Shown here: piece by piece, positions 22,801-31,408 of the stretch | How positions within the stretch are numbered: position 1 is the stretch's first letter | Layout of the letters: every line of letters begins with the position of its first letter | Virus record (IMG/VR): IMGVR_UViG_3300023176_006354 | Span: 1 to 39,355 of that record | Source: a virus | Length of the DNA stretch: 39,355 nt | Direction: 5' to 3' (one strand) | The notes under the pieces: model-generated | Databases searched by the model: none | Told to the model about the DNA's origin: nothing | What the model saw: only the letters and a program-made list of their open reading frames with translations | Program-made: the position numbers and the translations under genes

Positions 22801-25177
22801 CGTATTGATTGCCACCTAAGGTAAGCGTTGGAATATCGTCGTATGCAATATCTGAATAAGAATCAACTGTAAAGAAATCACCCGAAGTATGAGTAAAATA
22901 ATCAAAGGTAATTCGAATAGGTGCAGTTGGTGCTGCAGCTCCTTTCTTTAATGTGATTGAAGCTCTATCGTAATAAAATGCTTTTTGACCATTTGAAAAA
23001 TCGTAACGATTAGTAATATCAATTTCAGTTGTGTTATCGTATGAAGGATCTCCAAATGCGCCAGATGTTGTCATCTTGACAGACACAAGGCGATATCCAT
23101 CAGCTTTTCCTAGGGAAATAGTATTTGCTTGAGCTGGGCCTTGAGTCAATACATCTTTTTGCGAATTTGTTTGAAGTACTTTGTTTTTAGCAGCTGCTGG
23201 AGCATTTGTTTTTTGTACAGTACCAACAATAAAAATAGTTTCAGTCGTATAACCTGCTCCCGATAAATCAATATCAACAACAGTATTATTACCTGAAAAA
23301 GTAAGAGTTGCAAGACCTAAATCAACCGGTGCACCTTGCGAATCATACGCTTGCCAATTATCATATGAATAACTATTAAAGCTTTCATCTGTATTTGCAT
23401 TTAATGATCCAGCAATACCAGCAGCAAGAGTACGAGTATATACTCTTCGCACTGAATAAATTGTGTCAGTGCCATTTGCATCAACCGTCTTAATAATATC
23501 AGCTGGTAAAGGAAATATGTAAGAATTCTTTTCTGGATTCTTAATAACCGCTTTTCCGACATTTAATACTTCACCTGAAATTGTAACACCTAGATAGTTT
23601 GAGTCAAGTGTTAAATTTAAATCATCAGTAATTATAGCGATCTTATAATAATCTCCACTGATTTCAATATAATCACCTTCATTCAAATCAGTGGTAAACG
23701 AAGTACCATTACCGGTAACAGCAGTGCTACTATTGGTTGCAGAAATTGTACCTTGAAGTAAGGTATTTTCTAAATCAATATCGGCGGTAAAATCTGATGC
23801 AGTTGTATTATTATACCAGATTTGCTTGGCATCTCTTGCGAAAGATTTGCCGGTAAACATTTGTATATCAAAAAGAAATATTTTATGTAACCCAGCTGAT
23901 AGATACGAAGTATATTGCTCAACGTGTCTTATACGAGCAGTACCAACCTGATTACCCTGAGCAGCTGCAGGACTTGCTGAATCGCCTACACTATCATATA
24001 AACGAACTAATGGTAAATCATCTAAATCTTCTGGAAAAGAATTTGTTATACTAGCAAAAACATAGTTGCCATAAGGAACATATACAGAACCAGAATCGAC
24101 TGCAGCTGTATCACGAGCTTTATCGCCAGCAATTGCTTGATTCTTAATTGAATCAATTTCGTAACCTTTTACGTATGCTTTTCCTGGATTTATTTTTGCT
24201 ATAAATTTGCTTGAATCACCGCCGCGATTTGAATCATAATAACCATTATTTGATCCAGTATCTAAATGCTCTAACAATTGCATACTATATTGACGTACAA
24301 CATAATCACCAGATTCGTCATACGTTCTACGAGCTAATACATCACCGAGTAAAGCATAATCGCCTATCACGGCTTGCGAAACAACTTGATTAGTTTGAAT
24401 TCTAGCAATTTCAATGTAATTTGGATCAGCAACCGAGTCTTGAATAAACTCTCGTCTTGCCATAGTCATATCAATGTATAAACGATCTGCTCCAGGAGCT
24501 GCATAGTTATAAGAACCATTTGCTGGATCAAGCAGTGTATTATCATCAGTGTAAGTATAGATTTTTTCTTCTACATCAAATCCAACAATTACACTTCCTG
24601 GTTTTCCAGTACGAGATAATACTAAAGTTGAATCTGGAAAATAAACAAAATGTCCATTAACATACATTATACCTTCTGAAATAATGTATGCGGAACCAAC
24701 AGTATTGACTTGAGCTGCCGCAGCAAAAACTCTAACACTTTTACCTGTATTGTAAATAGCTTCATCAGGAGAGAACCCTACACTTTCTTTATTATTTGTA
24801 GAGTTAAGCCATTTTACATAAATTGTTGGAGGATTACCATTCGAATCAGCCTGCGTTGCGTTAACAACTAAAGCTTTTTGTCCGGACTCAGTACCATATA
24901 CTTCAGTGTCAATTAAGCTAAGCACCGAATCATTTGCATCGGCTGCCAGTTTCACACAATTATATCTCAAATCAAGAGTAGCGTTACCGCCATGAACAAG
25001 CGTTCCATTCTTAAAAATGTGATCGCCAAATCTCTTGATTTGATTTTTTATAATACTTTGAAGCTGAGTAAGCTCTCGGGCTTGAACAGAAACTCCCGGC
25101 TTAAACAGAATTTGATGATAATTTTTTGTTTCATCAAAATCGTCAAAATAAGGATCAGTGTTTAGATTAATTGCCAT
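19865..25177 (-). CDS. DUF4815 baseplate/fibre protein with C-terminal Cys 'HDG' repeats
   Basis: 1770 residues. The start, FDDFDETKNYHQILFKPGVS, then VQARELTQLQSIIKNQIKRF and GDHIFKNGTLVHGG, is the signature of DUF4815 proteins in T4-like marine phages. Long beta regions with a helical insert follow (about 890-960). From about 1320 to 1590 a Cys-containing repeat appears: YHDGNGGYF...IETNNVATC near 1322, YDGT...ICGTY...IDANNVEDC near 1433, YHDGNCGTY...LNSADC near 1490, and LADGNWGES...IEANSSYYC near 1566. An acidic stretch (LDEDDDDDGDLDPP, near 1602) and a helical end (FGRPPTESEREEIEAYAEHK) close the protein. It occupies the gp9/gp10 position after gp8. Likely attached to the baseplate periphery and carrying fibres. 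Late promoter at 25203-25210. Confidence 0.75.
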   Translation of the reverse strand: MAINLNTDPYFDDFDETKNYHQILFKPGVSVQARELTQLQSIIKNQIKRFGDHIFKNGTLVHGGNATLDLRYNCVKLAADANDSVLSLIDTEVYGTESGQKALVVNATQADSNGNPPTIYVKWLNSTNNKESVGFSPDEAIYNTGKSVRVFAAAAQVNTVGSAYIISEGIMYVNGHFVYFPDSTLVLSRTGKPGSVIVGFDVEEKIYTYTDDNTLLDPANGSYNYAAPGADRLYIDMTMARREFIQDSVADPNYIEIARIQTNQVVSQAVIGDYALLGDVLARRTYDESGDYVVRQYSMQLLEHLDTGSNNGYYDSNRGGDSSKFIAKINPGKAYVKGYEIDSIKNQAIAGDKARDTAAVDSGSVYVPYGNYVFASITNSFPEDLDDLPLVRLYDSVGDSASPAAAQGNQVGTARIRHVEQYTSYLSAGLHKIFLFDIQMFTGKSFARDAKQIWYNNTTASDFTADIDLENTLLQGTISATNSSTAVTGNGTSFTTDLNEGDYIEISGDYYKIAIITDDLNLTLDSNYLGVTISGEVLNVGKAVIKNPEKNSYIFPLPADIIKTVDANGTDTIYSVRRVYTRTLAAGIAGSLNANTDESFNSYSYDNWQAYDSQGAPVDLGLATLTFSGNNTVVDIDLSGAGYTTETIFIVGTVQKTNAPAAAKNKVLQTNSQKDVLTQGPAQANTISLGKADGYRLVSVKMTTSGAFGDPSYDNTTEIDITNRYDFSNGQKAFYYDRASITLKKGAAAPTAPIRITFDYFTHTSGDFFTVDSYSDIAYDDIPTLTLGGNQYVLRDCLDFRPRINDAGTGFSGTGASVGEFLDYEDDISTSYEYYLPRVDKVVLTNKGRIRIIKGKSDLEPKEPKTPTDSMVLYLLKQNAYVFDLKADIKVINIDNKRYTMRAIGNLEKRIKNLEYYTTLNQIEQDTQNYQIKDINGLDRFKNGFIVDSFTGHGVGDVYREDYRVAIDKINNALRPVFKQHMLDLKEDLTIDFAFDEATELTIKNERTAKNYTLTGDLYSLPYTEEKFIQNNKASTFTNLNPYNVVSFKGKITGKSSDIWKQEINGAEIRPGVDTSDYDYLLSEYRQQDAADGVVDGYIWGEEIVGSVDLRNGVEYIIGQHGTAYDVGYDDIENVERVSTETVISQMRDVSIPFQASGLMPDTRVFVFFNGINVTENTRYTGDFATRVQPQDAYDNPGDGAYLASTIEAIGGVVGKSLVTDSDGELHATFEYAASKYNLPTGVYTLRITDDPTNNPENEFTSASMQFNSSGKLVTWQNKIITTRVPRVSEQAIQKSSTRVDWTDQGEIADKYCQGHDLYGTYHDGNGGYFDQLIETNNVATCQYEEDSVVQGCPTAGTVLDTFCDHKSGELKQLIAGGPDVNGVCTTSVVVKEANSPGCIPPNPCEGNGVIKNTFCVDGSAQNSKDLWGEYYDGTYNYVTGICGTYTALIDANNVEDCQSRDPCPVSGTLVSGQATDCRLPFTEYRSYHDGNCGTYEIVYALNSADCGYVDTATLEQAIIDGDTTITQKELDLAEAYDPNDAPALNTHLRFECYGADYYEILADGNWGESAVLIEANSSYYCDYHEEKDTVVIYTFHDLDEDDDDDGDLDPPRSQNNDTLGYMGAVFSYAFGRPPTESEREEIEAYAEHKGLTVQDFIDAETSTEPLAGGGIDGSIIPSEYNEAAAKVGHFVKDMVNEGIARGIGADSDASITNYMNEKGTMPGGVSPGVFIGVQAAVAIANSDQLNPNGWAQKAVDVTLQNSIDNGTVY

Positions 25178-25202
25178 TCTGATTGTTCCTAATAATAATC
25201 TC

Positions 25203-25210
25203 TATTTATA
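25203..25210 (-). promoter_or_regulatory. T4-type late promoter box
   Basis: Perfect TATAAATA on the minus strand followed by GAGA, 25 bases before ATG 25177 of the DUF4815 gene. It begins a late unit that likely reads on into the fibre genes. Confidence 0.75.
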
Positions 25211-25211
25211 A

Positions 25212-26786
25212 TCAAAACTTGATAAATGTTCTAAATGTAACTGTTTGTTCTTCTGATGAAGTAAATGCTAATCGATTATCAATGTACAAAACTTCTCCAG
25301 ATAAAACATCAATATCTGGATCTGTTACTGTAGTAACTGTAAAATTAGCTGATTCTTCCGCGTTATAAAACTCATCTGTGGCCACAGGTGTAGTTCCATC
25401 TGTTGGTATTACCAACATTGCATTATCTTCAGAACTTATAACTCTCATTACCTTTGCATCATTTGCCGTGTGAATAAGAGCATCTTCCGGATAACTATCG
25501 CCAAGGAAAGTACCTTCTAATTTAAAGCATGCTGAACCACCAGAATTAATAAATTTTCTATTTTCATTATACACATCAAAATCTTTTACAAGACCAAATT
25601 GTCTATATTGATTGTCTACAATTAATCCTTGATTTGTTTCAGCTTCAAACGAAACATAAAAACATAATGTATCTGCCATTAATTCTCTAGGAGCATCAAA
25701 TCCATGCCCGCCCAATGGAGACATTATTGCGCGAGAAGTAGTTGTTCCTAAATTTTCTGAAGCAATAGATACATTAGCGTATGTATAACCCGATCCACGA
25801 TTTGTCATTGTAATCGAATCAACTTCGCCATTTACATCTATAGTTGCAACTGCCGTTGCTCCAGTTCCATCGCCTGTAATAGTAATTGCAGGAGGAGCTG
25901 TATAACCAGCAGTTGAATTTGTAATAATAATTGTAGATATTTCTCCATCAACTGTAAGAGCTTCAACGTCAGCCTGTAATGAATCAAGATCTCCAGGAGT
26001 TGATAATGTTAAATCAATATCTGCTCCTTCGCCTGGATCTAATAATCCCTTAGTAACTGTCAAATATGCTTGTGTATATCCAGTTCCAGCATTTGTGATT
26101 GTTACACCAGTAACATTACCATTTTCAATTACAAGATCAGCAGCACCATCGGCACCGTCACCAGTAATTACGGCATAAGTTTGATCGTGATCGTAATCTT
26201 GCCCACCATCATTTAATATATAACCGGTGATAGTTCCAGCTTCATAATATTCGTTTTTCACTTTCTTTATGACTGGCATATAGTCATTAGTCATAAACTT
26301 ATTACGTAAGCTTAATGGAAGGAAATACATAAATTTCCAAACATATCCATCGGCAGTTACAGTATATCCAGGATCAGTACCAGTTGGTTTTACTGTTGAA
26401 GGTGCACCTGAATTATTGTCAATACATTTATAAACATTAAAATCATCTGTTAAAACGTAAAAGTCAATTTCATTCATTGCACCGGCATCGGCCAAGTATC
26501 TATCATCAAAGCGAGAATAAACAACATCAGCTGTCCAATCAATTCTTCGCGTAATAAAGGATACATTATTAATTGTGACACCTTTCACACCAATAATATT
26601 ATTACGGGTAGTTAATTCTTCGTTATAACGATTATTGGGAGTTGGCGCATTATCAATAGCGCCTTCATTGTCCCAAGAAAGAACCTGACCTATAAAGTAA
26701 TAATAACTAGCAGATCTATTTTGAATTTTTTCATAAATAGCATCCGCCATTGTATGGTGGAAATTTGGCCTAACGATAGCTACCAT
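25212..26786 (-). CDS. gp8: baseplate wedge protein gp8-like
   Basis: 524 residues, against 334 in T4 gp8. Shared features are FYNSIG-like FIGQVLSW early on, then ITRRIDWTADVVYSRFDD, DFNVYKCIDN and DGYVWKFMYFLPLS, matching the T4 gp8 segments with RRDW, VYRCLDV and DGYVWEYLFEIP. The extra length is mainly an insert at about 185-345 with beta repeats of the type TNAGTGYTQAYLTVTKG and APPAITITGDGTGATAVATI. gp8 dimers clamp gp6/gp7 in the wedge, so this protein should have the same place. It lies between the small structural gene and the DUF4815 gene, as gp8 lies before gp9/gp10 in T4. Confidence 0.75.
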   Translation of the reverse strand: MVAIVRPNFHHTMADAIYEKIQNRSASYYYFIGQVLSWDNEGAIDNAPTPNNRYNEELTTRNNIIGVKGVTINNVSFITRRIDWTADVVYSRFDDRYLADAGAMNEIDFYVLTDDFNVYKCIDNNSGAPSTVKPTGTDPGYTVTADGYVWKFMYFLPLSLRNKFMTNDYMPVIKKVKNEYYEAGTITGYILNDGGQDYDHDQTYAVITGDGADGAADLVIENGNVTGVTITNAGTGYTQAYLTVTKGLLDPGEGADIDLTLSTPGDLDSLQADVEALTVDGEISTIIITNSTAGYTAPPAITITGDGTGATAVATIDVNGEVDSITMTNRGSGYTYANVSIASENLGTTTSRAIMSPLGGHGFDAPRELMADTLCFYVSFEAETNQGLIVDNQYRQFGLVKDFDVYNENRKFINSGGSACFKLEGTFLGDSYPEDALIHTANDAKVMRVISSEDNAMLVIPTDGTTPVATDEFYNAEESANFTVTTVTDPDIDVLSGEVLYIDNRLAFTSSEEQTVTFRTFIKF

Positions 26787-26796
26787 TTTTTATCTC

Positions 26797-27243
26797 TTAA
26801 GATATTGAAATAGTCCAAGTAATAGTCATACTGTCGTCTACAGCTTTATTGACCACGTTAAATACAGTACGACAAAGCATTGTGCCGGCAGTACCATCAT
26901 TAAATACACCCGCTTCTGTAAGAGCAGCTGTACCAACTCCTGGACCCCAAGTAGCTACGTATTCAATCTCATTTGCTGTAACTGTATCAGTAGTTAAAGC
27001 AACACGAGCTTCTTCAGTCTCAAGAGTAGTATCACCTGCTGCAGCCAATGTAGTGCCAGTACCAACAGCCATGTGAGTCATTTCTGCAGGTGGTGCATCG
27101 TCATTTAAACGAGCCGCGATATATTCGCGCCCAGTAGTTACAACAAGGTTTTTAATATTCACCTTATCTTTTAATCGGCCGTCTGGAGCAAAGACTTCAA
27201 TCTCTACTTGACCAGTTGCTCCGATGAGTTCATTCATTAACAT
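26797..27243 (-). CDS. small virion structural protein (fibre-like)
   Basis: 148 residues. TGQVEIEVFAPDGRLKDKVN, then NLVVTTGREYIAARL, MAVGTGTT and YVATWGPGVGT...LTEAGVFN...LCRTVF..VNK...MTITWTI form a pattern repeated in many marine and enteric phages, usually annotated as a short tail-fibre or structural protein. A beta-sandwich with a 'vGtGtt' loop is expected. Start ATG 27243 has GGAGAC 7 bases upstream; an out-of-frame ATG nearby makes the start slightly uncertain. It lies between the gp7-position protein and gp8 and is probably a baseplate-associated component. Confidence 0.65.
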   Translation of the reverse strand: MLMNELIGATGQVEIEVFAPDGRLKDKVNIKNLVVTTGREYIAARLNDDAPPAEMTHMAVGTGTTLAAAGDTTLETEEARVALTTDTVTANEIEYVATWGPGVGTAALTEAGVFNDGTAGTMLCRTVFNVVNKAVDDSMTITWTISIS

Positions 27244-27255
27244 TTCATTTGTCTC

Positions 27256-28839
27256 CTAATTAAATGTTGTTAAACCTTCTGAATAATCTTCAGCAAAATA
27301 ATTTTCTGCATAAATATCGCCTAATAATTCAATTATACCAGTGCTATTACTATTTATACTGTCAGTCTGGTTAGAATTAAAATTAACTGATAGTAAACTA
27401 TCATCTGTTGTAACAGTATCAGATATGATCTTATTACGCGTAATTAGTATGTTTGAATCATCTGCGCCAACAGCGTCTGAAAGCGGCTTGCTATAATTCT
27501 TTTGTACTATTTGGTTTGCAGCTACTGAATCAGTTAATGGTTTTAATAATGTCCATTCCCAAACTGGTTCAGCTGTCACCACGACTTCAGCAACAGGTTT
27601 ATACATATGCTTAATTTCAGCATCTTCTGTATCAACAACATCTTGCAAACGAGTACGCAAATAACGACGTAAGGCATCAAGATTTCTTGATAGATCAAAT
27701 GAATTATTAATAACAAATTCACCGAATGCTACCATTCCAGCCGGATGCACTGTTCTATTTAAGACATTTTTATATTCATCAAATCTTTCAGACGATCGAA
27801 TCAAATAAGAATATTGTTGATAAAAGAAGTTGTCTTGCAAATATATATCATCAGATAAGAAACCGTTATTAGAGATATATTCACCGCGATATTCTACAAC
27901 AGGTCCATTTGTGAATTTTATAATTGCACGATTTGGATATGTAATTTGATCAGCATCTGGATCAGTAGATATTACAAAGTTGACTCCACCAATAATATCA
28001 ACTGTTGGTATAATCATGGCGTAAAAAGTATCTGAATATTCAACGCCAAAATTAATGAATTTAATATCTGTTAGCTCACCTGTTGTGTTATTAACTTCAG
28101 TCGTTTTGATTGTAACACCAGTGCCAGTAGCTTCTTCTATATCAATAAATTGTGCTAAACCAAAATTTTGTCCACCATATACAATTTCATATGTTGAAAC
28201 TGCTGGAACAACTGTAGCAACAACTCCAAATTCATTAATTGTAGAGTTTAAAACAATTCTGGCAATGTTAATTGATTTGGTTACAAATATTTCATAATAA
28301 TTTGTTTGGCCAACTTGTTTAATTCGTTCTACTTCTGCTGGTATTTGTAATCCATCAGGAGTTGTAATTGTAACTACATTTGCAAATAGATCAAATGGAT
28401 CGCCTGCAGTGACGTCAATAAAAACTGAATTCTGTTGAACCCATCTACCATCAGATGCTACTAATATTTTTTCTTTTGGAAAACTAACTTCAATTTCTGT
28501 ATTATATAAAAGTCTAAATAAAACTTTAAATGATTCTACAGAACCTTTTGCTTGATAGAATTGTACAATGTTTTTGTATAATATTTCTTTATTGACTTCT
28601 AAATTTGTAACAAAGCTTGAGCCTAACTCCTTTTCTAATAGGAGTAAGAAATCGTCAACAACAGTATCAATATCGCGATTTGCTAATATAGAATTAATCG
28701 CGTACGAGGGACCTCCCTCAGCATTCATGAAGTTATAGTATTCTTTTAAAAATTCAATCAGGGCAGCTGAATCTTCTATTAACTGTCGTGGTAATAGTGA
28801 CTCAACTTTACCTGTTTCTATATTATCGCGAGTAGCCAT
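27256..28839 (-). CDS. baseplate wedge protein in the gp7 position
   Basis: 527 residues, half the length of T4 gp7 (about 1030). The N-terminus is helical: LLPRQLIEDSAALIEFLKEY, then YNFMNAEGGPSY, VVDDFLLLLEKELGSSF and FYQAKGSVESFKVLFRLLYN. This conserved module of marine T4-like phages follows gp6 and likely binds it. A beta part with GGQNFGLAQFIDIEEATGTG and NFGVEYSDTFYAMI carries the same 'GxGY' module as gp8. The C-terminus consists of three diverged repeats (TDSVAANQIVQKNYSKPLSD, then AVGADDSNILITRN and SDTVTTDDSLLSVNF). No sequence identity to T4 gp7 can be shown by eye; the assignment is by position between gp6 and gp8. Confidence 0.6.
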   Translation of the reverse strand: MATRDNIETGKVESLLPRQLIEDSAALIEFLKEYYNFMNAEGGPSYAINSILANRDIDTVVDDFLLLLEKELGSSFVTNLEVNKEILYKNIVQFYQAKGSVESFKVLFRLLYNTEIEVSFPKEKILVASDGRWVQQNSVFIDVTAGDPFDLFANVVTITTPDGLQIPAEVERIKQVGQTNYYEIFVTKSINIARIVLNSTINEFGVVATVVPAVSTYEIVYGGQNFGLAQFIDIEEATGTGVTIKTTEVNNTTGELTDIKFINFGVEYSDTFYAMIIPTVDIIGGVNFVISTDPDADQITYPNRAIIKFTNGPVVEYRGEYISNNGFLSDDIYLQDNFFYQQYSYLIRSSERFDEYKNVLNRTVHPAGMVAFGEFVINNSFDLSRNLDALRRYLRTRLQDVVDTEDAEIKHMYKPVAEVVVTAEPVWEWTLLKPLTDSVAANQIVQKNYSKPLSDAVGADDSNILITRNKIISDTVTTDDSLLSVNFNSNQTDSINSNSTGIIELLGDIYAENYFAEDYSEGLTTFN

Positions 28840-28849
28840 ACTGTGTTAA

Positions 28850-30697
28850 TTACTCGTGTCGAGAGAATGTGGTATAAGACGATGTTCCAGCAGAACCTAA
28901 TGTGGTAATTGTATCTTCTTCACCAGTTACTGTAATGCCAGGAGTTTCGTCTTGCTCAATTGAAACTAGTTGATTATACTTAGGTGCAATATCATTTGAA
29001 TTTGGATCTGCAAAAATAAGTAATACATCAGAAGATTCAATTAATAAATTTTTCAATTCAATTTTACCCAGTGTGGGAAATATTGTACCAGCATTTGCTC
29101 TGACAATCGTATCACTATCAGCATTTAAAATTTGCACTGTTCTATTTGGAAATGCTCCAGGTTGAGGAATGTCGGCTAGCTTACATGATTGGCCTTGAAA
29201 TGTAAATGTATTTGAAGATAAAGTTTGCTCAGTAGTGTCAGTAATGTAAATAGGACTAGAAAATTTAATTACATAATCAGCAGAAAACCCAGTTTGTGGT
29301 TGAACATGCTTATGCATCTTTAATCTAGCAAAGGAATTTAATATACCCTTATCAACACTGTCTATGGCTTTTAACAGTTTGGAATAACGTAGTACACCAT
29401 CAAACTTTTCTAAATAAGTATCGTTATAGTCTAGAATAGCATTGCGTACTGCTGTTTCTAATTGACCTTTTGATCTTGCGGTTGAATTTGGATCGTATTT
29501 AAAGAATACATCCATAGTAATAAACGTATAATCTGGATTTTCGATTTCAGCAGTGACTGAACCCACATTACGAGCTGCAAGATATTGTTTAATAATATTA
29601 CGTGAAGTTGTCGATAAATATTCACTTGTCTTTGGCTTGATTGATAAGAAAACTTTACCGTATACAGGTGGATCATTGACTTCACCACCCCAGACTGATA
29701 TATCTTCAATGTAATCGTATTCTGCCATCAACACAGCTTTATAATCAATTGCAGTCACAGCTCTATTTTGTGAAGCAAATGATTTTGGAGCATTATGTCG
29801 AATTGATTCGGTTGTTTCTTTATCAGACCCAGTTGTTGTTCGAACAAATCCATCTACTTTTGTAATAGTAATTGCTGATATTCCACCAATAGATCCATCA
29901 ATGGTAAACGCGGTTGCGCCATTTCCATCCGATCCGTGTGTTTTAATAAATCCAATATCAACGATTTGACCAGTAACAGGCTGATGTCCTACAACATTAT
30001 CGCCAAAATATATTTGATATTGCCCGTCGTAACCTTCTTGCAAAAAGTAAGCAAAGGAATCTGACGCAACGTCAAGAATTGAATTATAATGTGCATATAC
30101 TTGTGATGTAGTTGCTGTCAATGAATCACGTACGGATACAATTAAAGTTTCTACGTCTGCCATGTCAGTAGGCAATTCAAACTTTTGATTTGGTACTTTA
30201 TTATTGATACGATATGTGAAAGTTTGTATTTCTCCTTCACATATTTCTATATTATTAAAGTAGTATTTGTTTTCACCATCTTTAATTGCTGTATAAGATT
30301 GATTTGTTACAAATTGATATTGGCGATTACCAATTAATCCTTGAAACTTTTGCCCTCGAGGAATTTCAATCGCAGTAGGATCAGAAGGAACTCCAGCAAC
30401 GACAACATTTAAATAAGCTTTTGCTGCAGTTGCTGATGATGGAGTATATCCTAACATCTTAGCATGAGAAACAACATTTGCTCTAAACTGTGCTGTATCT
30501 AAAAAACTTTCATTTGCATTAGTGTGAGCAAGCAAAGCATTATATTGAGTATTATAAGCAAGAATATCCAATAGGATACTCATACCCGATCCATCAAAAT
30601 CATAGTCGTTAAATTTATCTTGCGCACTGAGAAACGCTTTTAAATTAGTTTTGATTTGATCAAAATCTAGTTCAGTTACGTTCTTAATATTTGCCAT
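28850..30697 (-). CDS. gp6: baseplate wedge protein gp6 (baseplate J-like)
   Basis: 615 residues, close to T4 gp6 (660). Typical features are FDQIKTNLKAFLSAQDKFND, then FDGSGMSILLDILAYNTQYN and FLDTAQFRANVVSHAKMLGY near the N-terminus. The region TESIRHNAPKSFASQNRAVT, then AIDYKAVLMAEYDYIEDI matches the 'e.ir..AP....a.nRavT..Dy' core of baseplate J/gp6 proteins. gp6 forms the heterotrimeric wedge core with gp7 and the iris of the baseplate. The start overlaps the gp25 stop by one base (TAATG), and the pair gp25-gp6 is conserved in T4-like and R-type contractile systems. Confidence 0.9.
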   Translation of the reverse strand: MANIKNVTELDFDQIKTNLKAFLSAQDKFNDYDFDGSGMSILLDILAYNTQYNALLAHTNANESFLDTAQFRANVVSHAKMLGYTPSSATAAKAYLNVVVAGVPSDPTAIEIPRGQKFQGLIGNRQYQFVTNQSYTAIKDGENKYYFNNIEICEGEIQTFTYRINNKVPNQKFELPTDMADVETLIVSVRDSLTATTSQVYAHYNSILDVASDSFAYFLQEGYDGQYQIYFGDNVVGHQPVTGQIVDIGFIKTHGSDGNGATAFTIDGSIGGISAITITKVDGFVRTTTGSDKETTESIRHNAPKSFASQNRAVTAIDYKAVLMAEYDYIEDISVWGGEVNDPPVYGKVFLSIKPKTSEYLSTTSRNIIKQYLAARNVGSVTAEIENPDYTFITMDVFFKYDPNSTARSKGQLETAVRNAILDYNDTYLEKFDGVLRYSKLLKAIDSVDKGILNSFARLKMHKHVQPQTGFSADYVIKFSSPIYITDTTEQTLSSNTFTFQGQSCKLADIPQPGAFPNRTVQILNADSDTIVRANAGTIFPTLGKIELKNLLIESSDVLLIFADPNSNDIAPKYNQLVSIEQDETPGITVTGEEDTITTLGSAGTSSYTTFSRHE

Positions 30698-31140
30698 TAT
30701 CGAATTCTCTCTAAGTATACATCTACATCAACCAATCCTGGAACATTATTAATTTTAACAGACACCGAAATAAAGACTGCATTTTCGTCAGTACGATCAA
30801 ATATTTCTAATGCAGCTATTTGTACTCTTGGTTCATGATATTTAATTGTTCTTTTGATTGCTTCTCGCATTGAGGCAAGATTTACCGGACTAAAGTTTTC
30901 AAATAACTTATCAGTAATTGCACAGCCGACATTTGGTTGAAAAGGTCGTTCACCGTATCCAGTTAAAATTAAATTTCTTACTGATCTTCGTATTGCATTA
31001 ATATCTCTTAATGGAACTACATCACCAAAATTTGGATGAGGTTTAAAATTTAAATCTAAATCGGAATAGTCCACTGCCCGCGCAACGACGTTGGCGGTTA
31101 TTTTTTCGTAGCCTTTATCGGATAAGTATTCAGTACTCAT
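30697..31140 (-). CDS. gp25: baseplate wedge protein gp25
   Basis: 147 residues, close to T4 gp25 (132). The core reads YSDLDLNFKPHPNFGDVVPL, then INAIRRSVRNLILTGYGERPFQ (given as two parts: INAIRRSVRNLIL and TGYGERPFQPNVG), KLFENFSPVN and IKYHEPRVQI. It is the gp25/'lysozyme-like' (GPW) fold that starts sheath polymerisation by donating a beta-hairpin. No catalytic lysozyme residues are expected in this family. ATG 31140 follows a late promoter box (31147-31154) by only 6 bases with no ribosome site, so the mRNA should be leaderless. Confidence 0.9.
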   Translation of the reverse strand: MSTEYLSDKGYEKITANVVARAVDYSDLDLNFKPHPNFGDVVPLRDINAIRRSVRNLILTGYGERPFQPNVGCAITDKLFENFSPVNLASMREAIKRTIKYHEPRVQIAALEIFDRTDENAVFISVSVKINNVPGLVDVDVYLERIR

Positions 31141-31146
31141 AGTATC

Positions 31147-31154
31147 TATTTATA
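31147..31154 (-). promoter_or_regulatory. T4-type late promoter box directly before gp25 ATG
   Basis: Perfect TATAAATA on the minus strand, in TATAAATAGATACTATG. In T4 the first transcribed base is about 6 bases after this box, which puts it one base before the ATG. No Shine-Dalgarno sequence fits between box and start. Confidence 0.65.
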
Positions 31155-31156
31155 CC

Positions 31157-31408
31157 CTAATTGCCAGCAAATACGTTATTTGATCCCATAACTTTCACAT
31201 TCCCTTTTGAATCAATGTCGCCTTTTCGGCCGCATCCTTTTCCATTTACCCATACTGTATTTGAAGATTTGACTAATACGTTTCCGTTTGAATCTACATC
31301 ACCTTTACGATGTACTCCTTTCTCATTTGCAAACACGTTATTGGATGCTTGTACTGCAGTGTGACCAACAGCATCTATGTCTCCTTTACGATGAACTGAA
31401 TATGTCAT
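31157..31408 (-). CDS. PAAR-repeat spike tip protein (gp5.4-like)
   Basis: 83 residues built from three 27-residue repeats starting VHRKGDIDAVGHTAV, VHRKGDVDSNGNVLV and CGRKGDIDSKGNVKV, each ending SNxVxxN. The His/Cys-R-x-GD units and length match PAAR tip proteins such as T4 gp5.4 (97 residues), which cap the gp5 beta-prism and bind a metal with His/Cys. It lies downstream of gp5 with one gene in between, as expected for the tip. The start overlaps the previous stop by four bases (ATGA). Confidence 0.75.
   Translation of the reverse strand: MTYSVHRKGDIDAVGHTAVQASNNVFANEKGVHRKGDVDSNGNVLVKSSNTVWVNGKGCGRKGDIDSKGNVKVMGSNNVFAGN

Noticed and set aside
27351-27358. Perfect minus-strand TATAAATA near the 3' end of the gp7-position gene.
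   Set aside because: It is 108 bases before the next gene, within an Asn/Ser-rich coding stretch; could be real but cannot be distinguished from chance.
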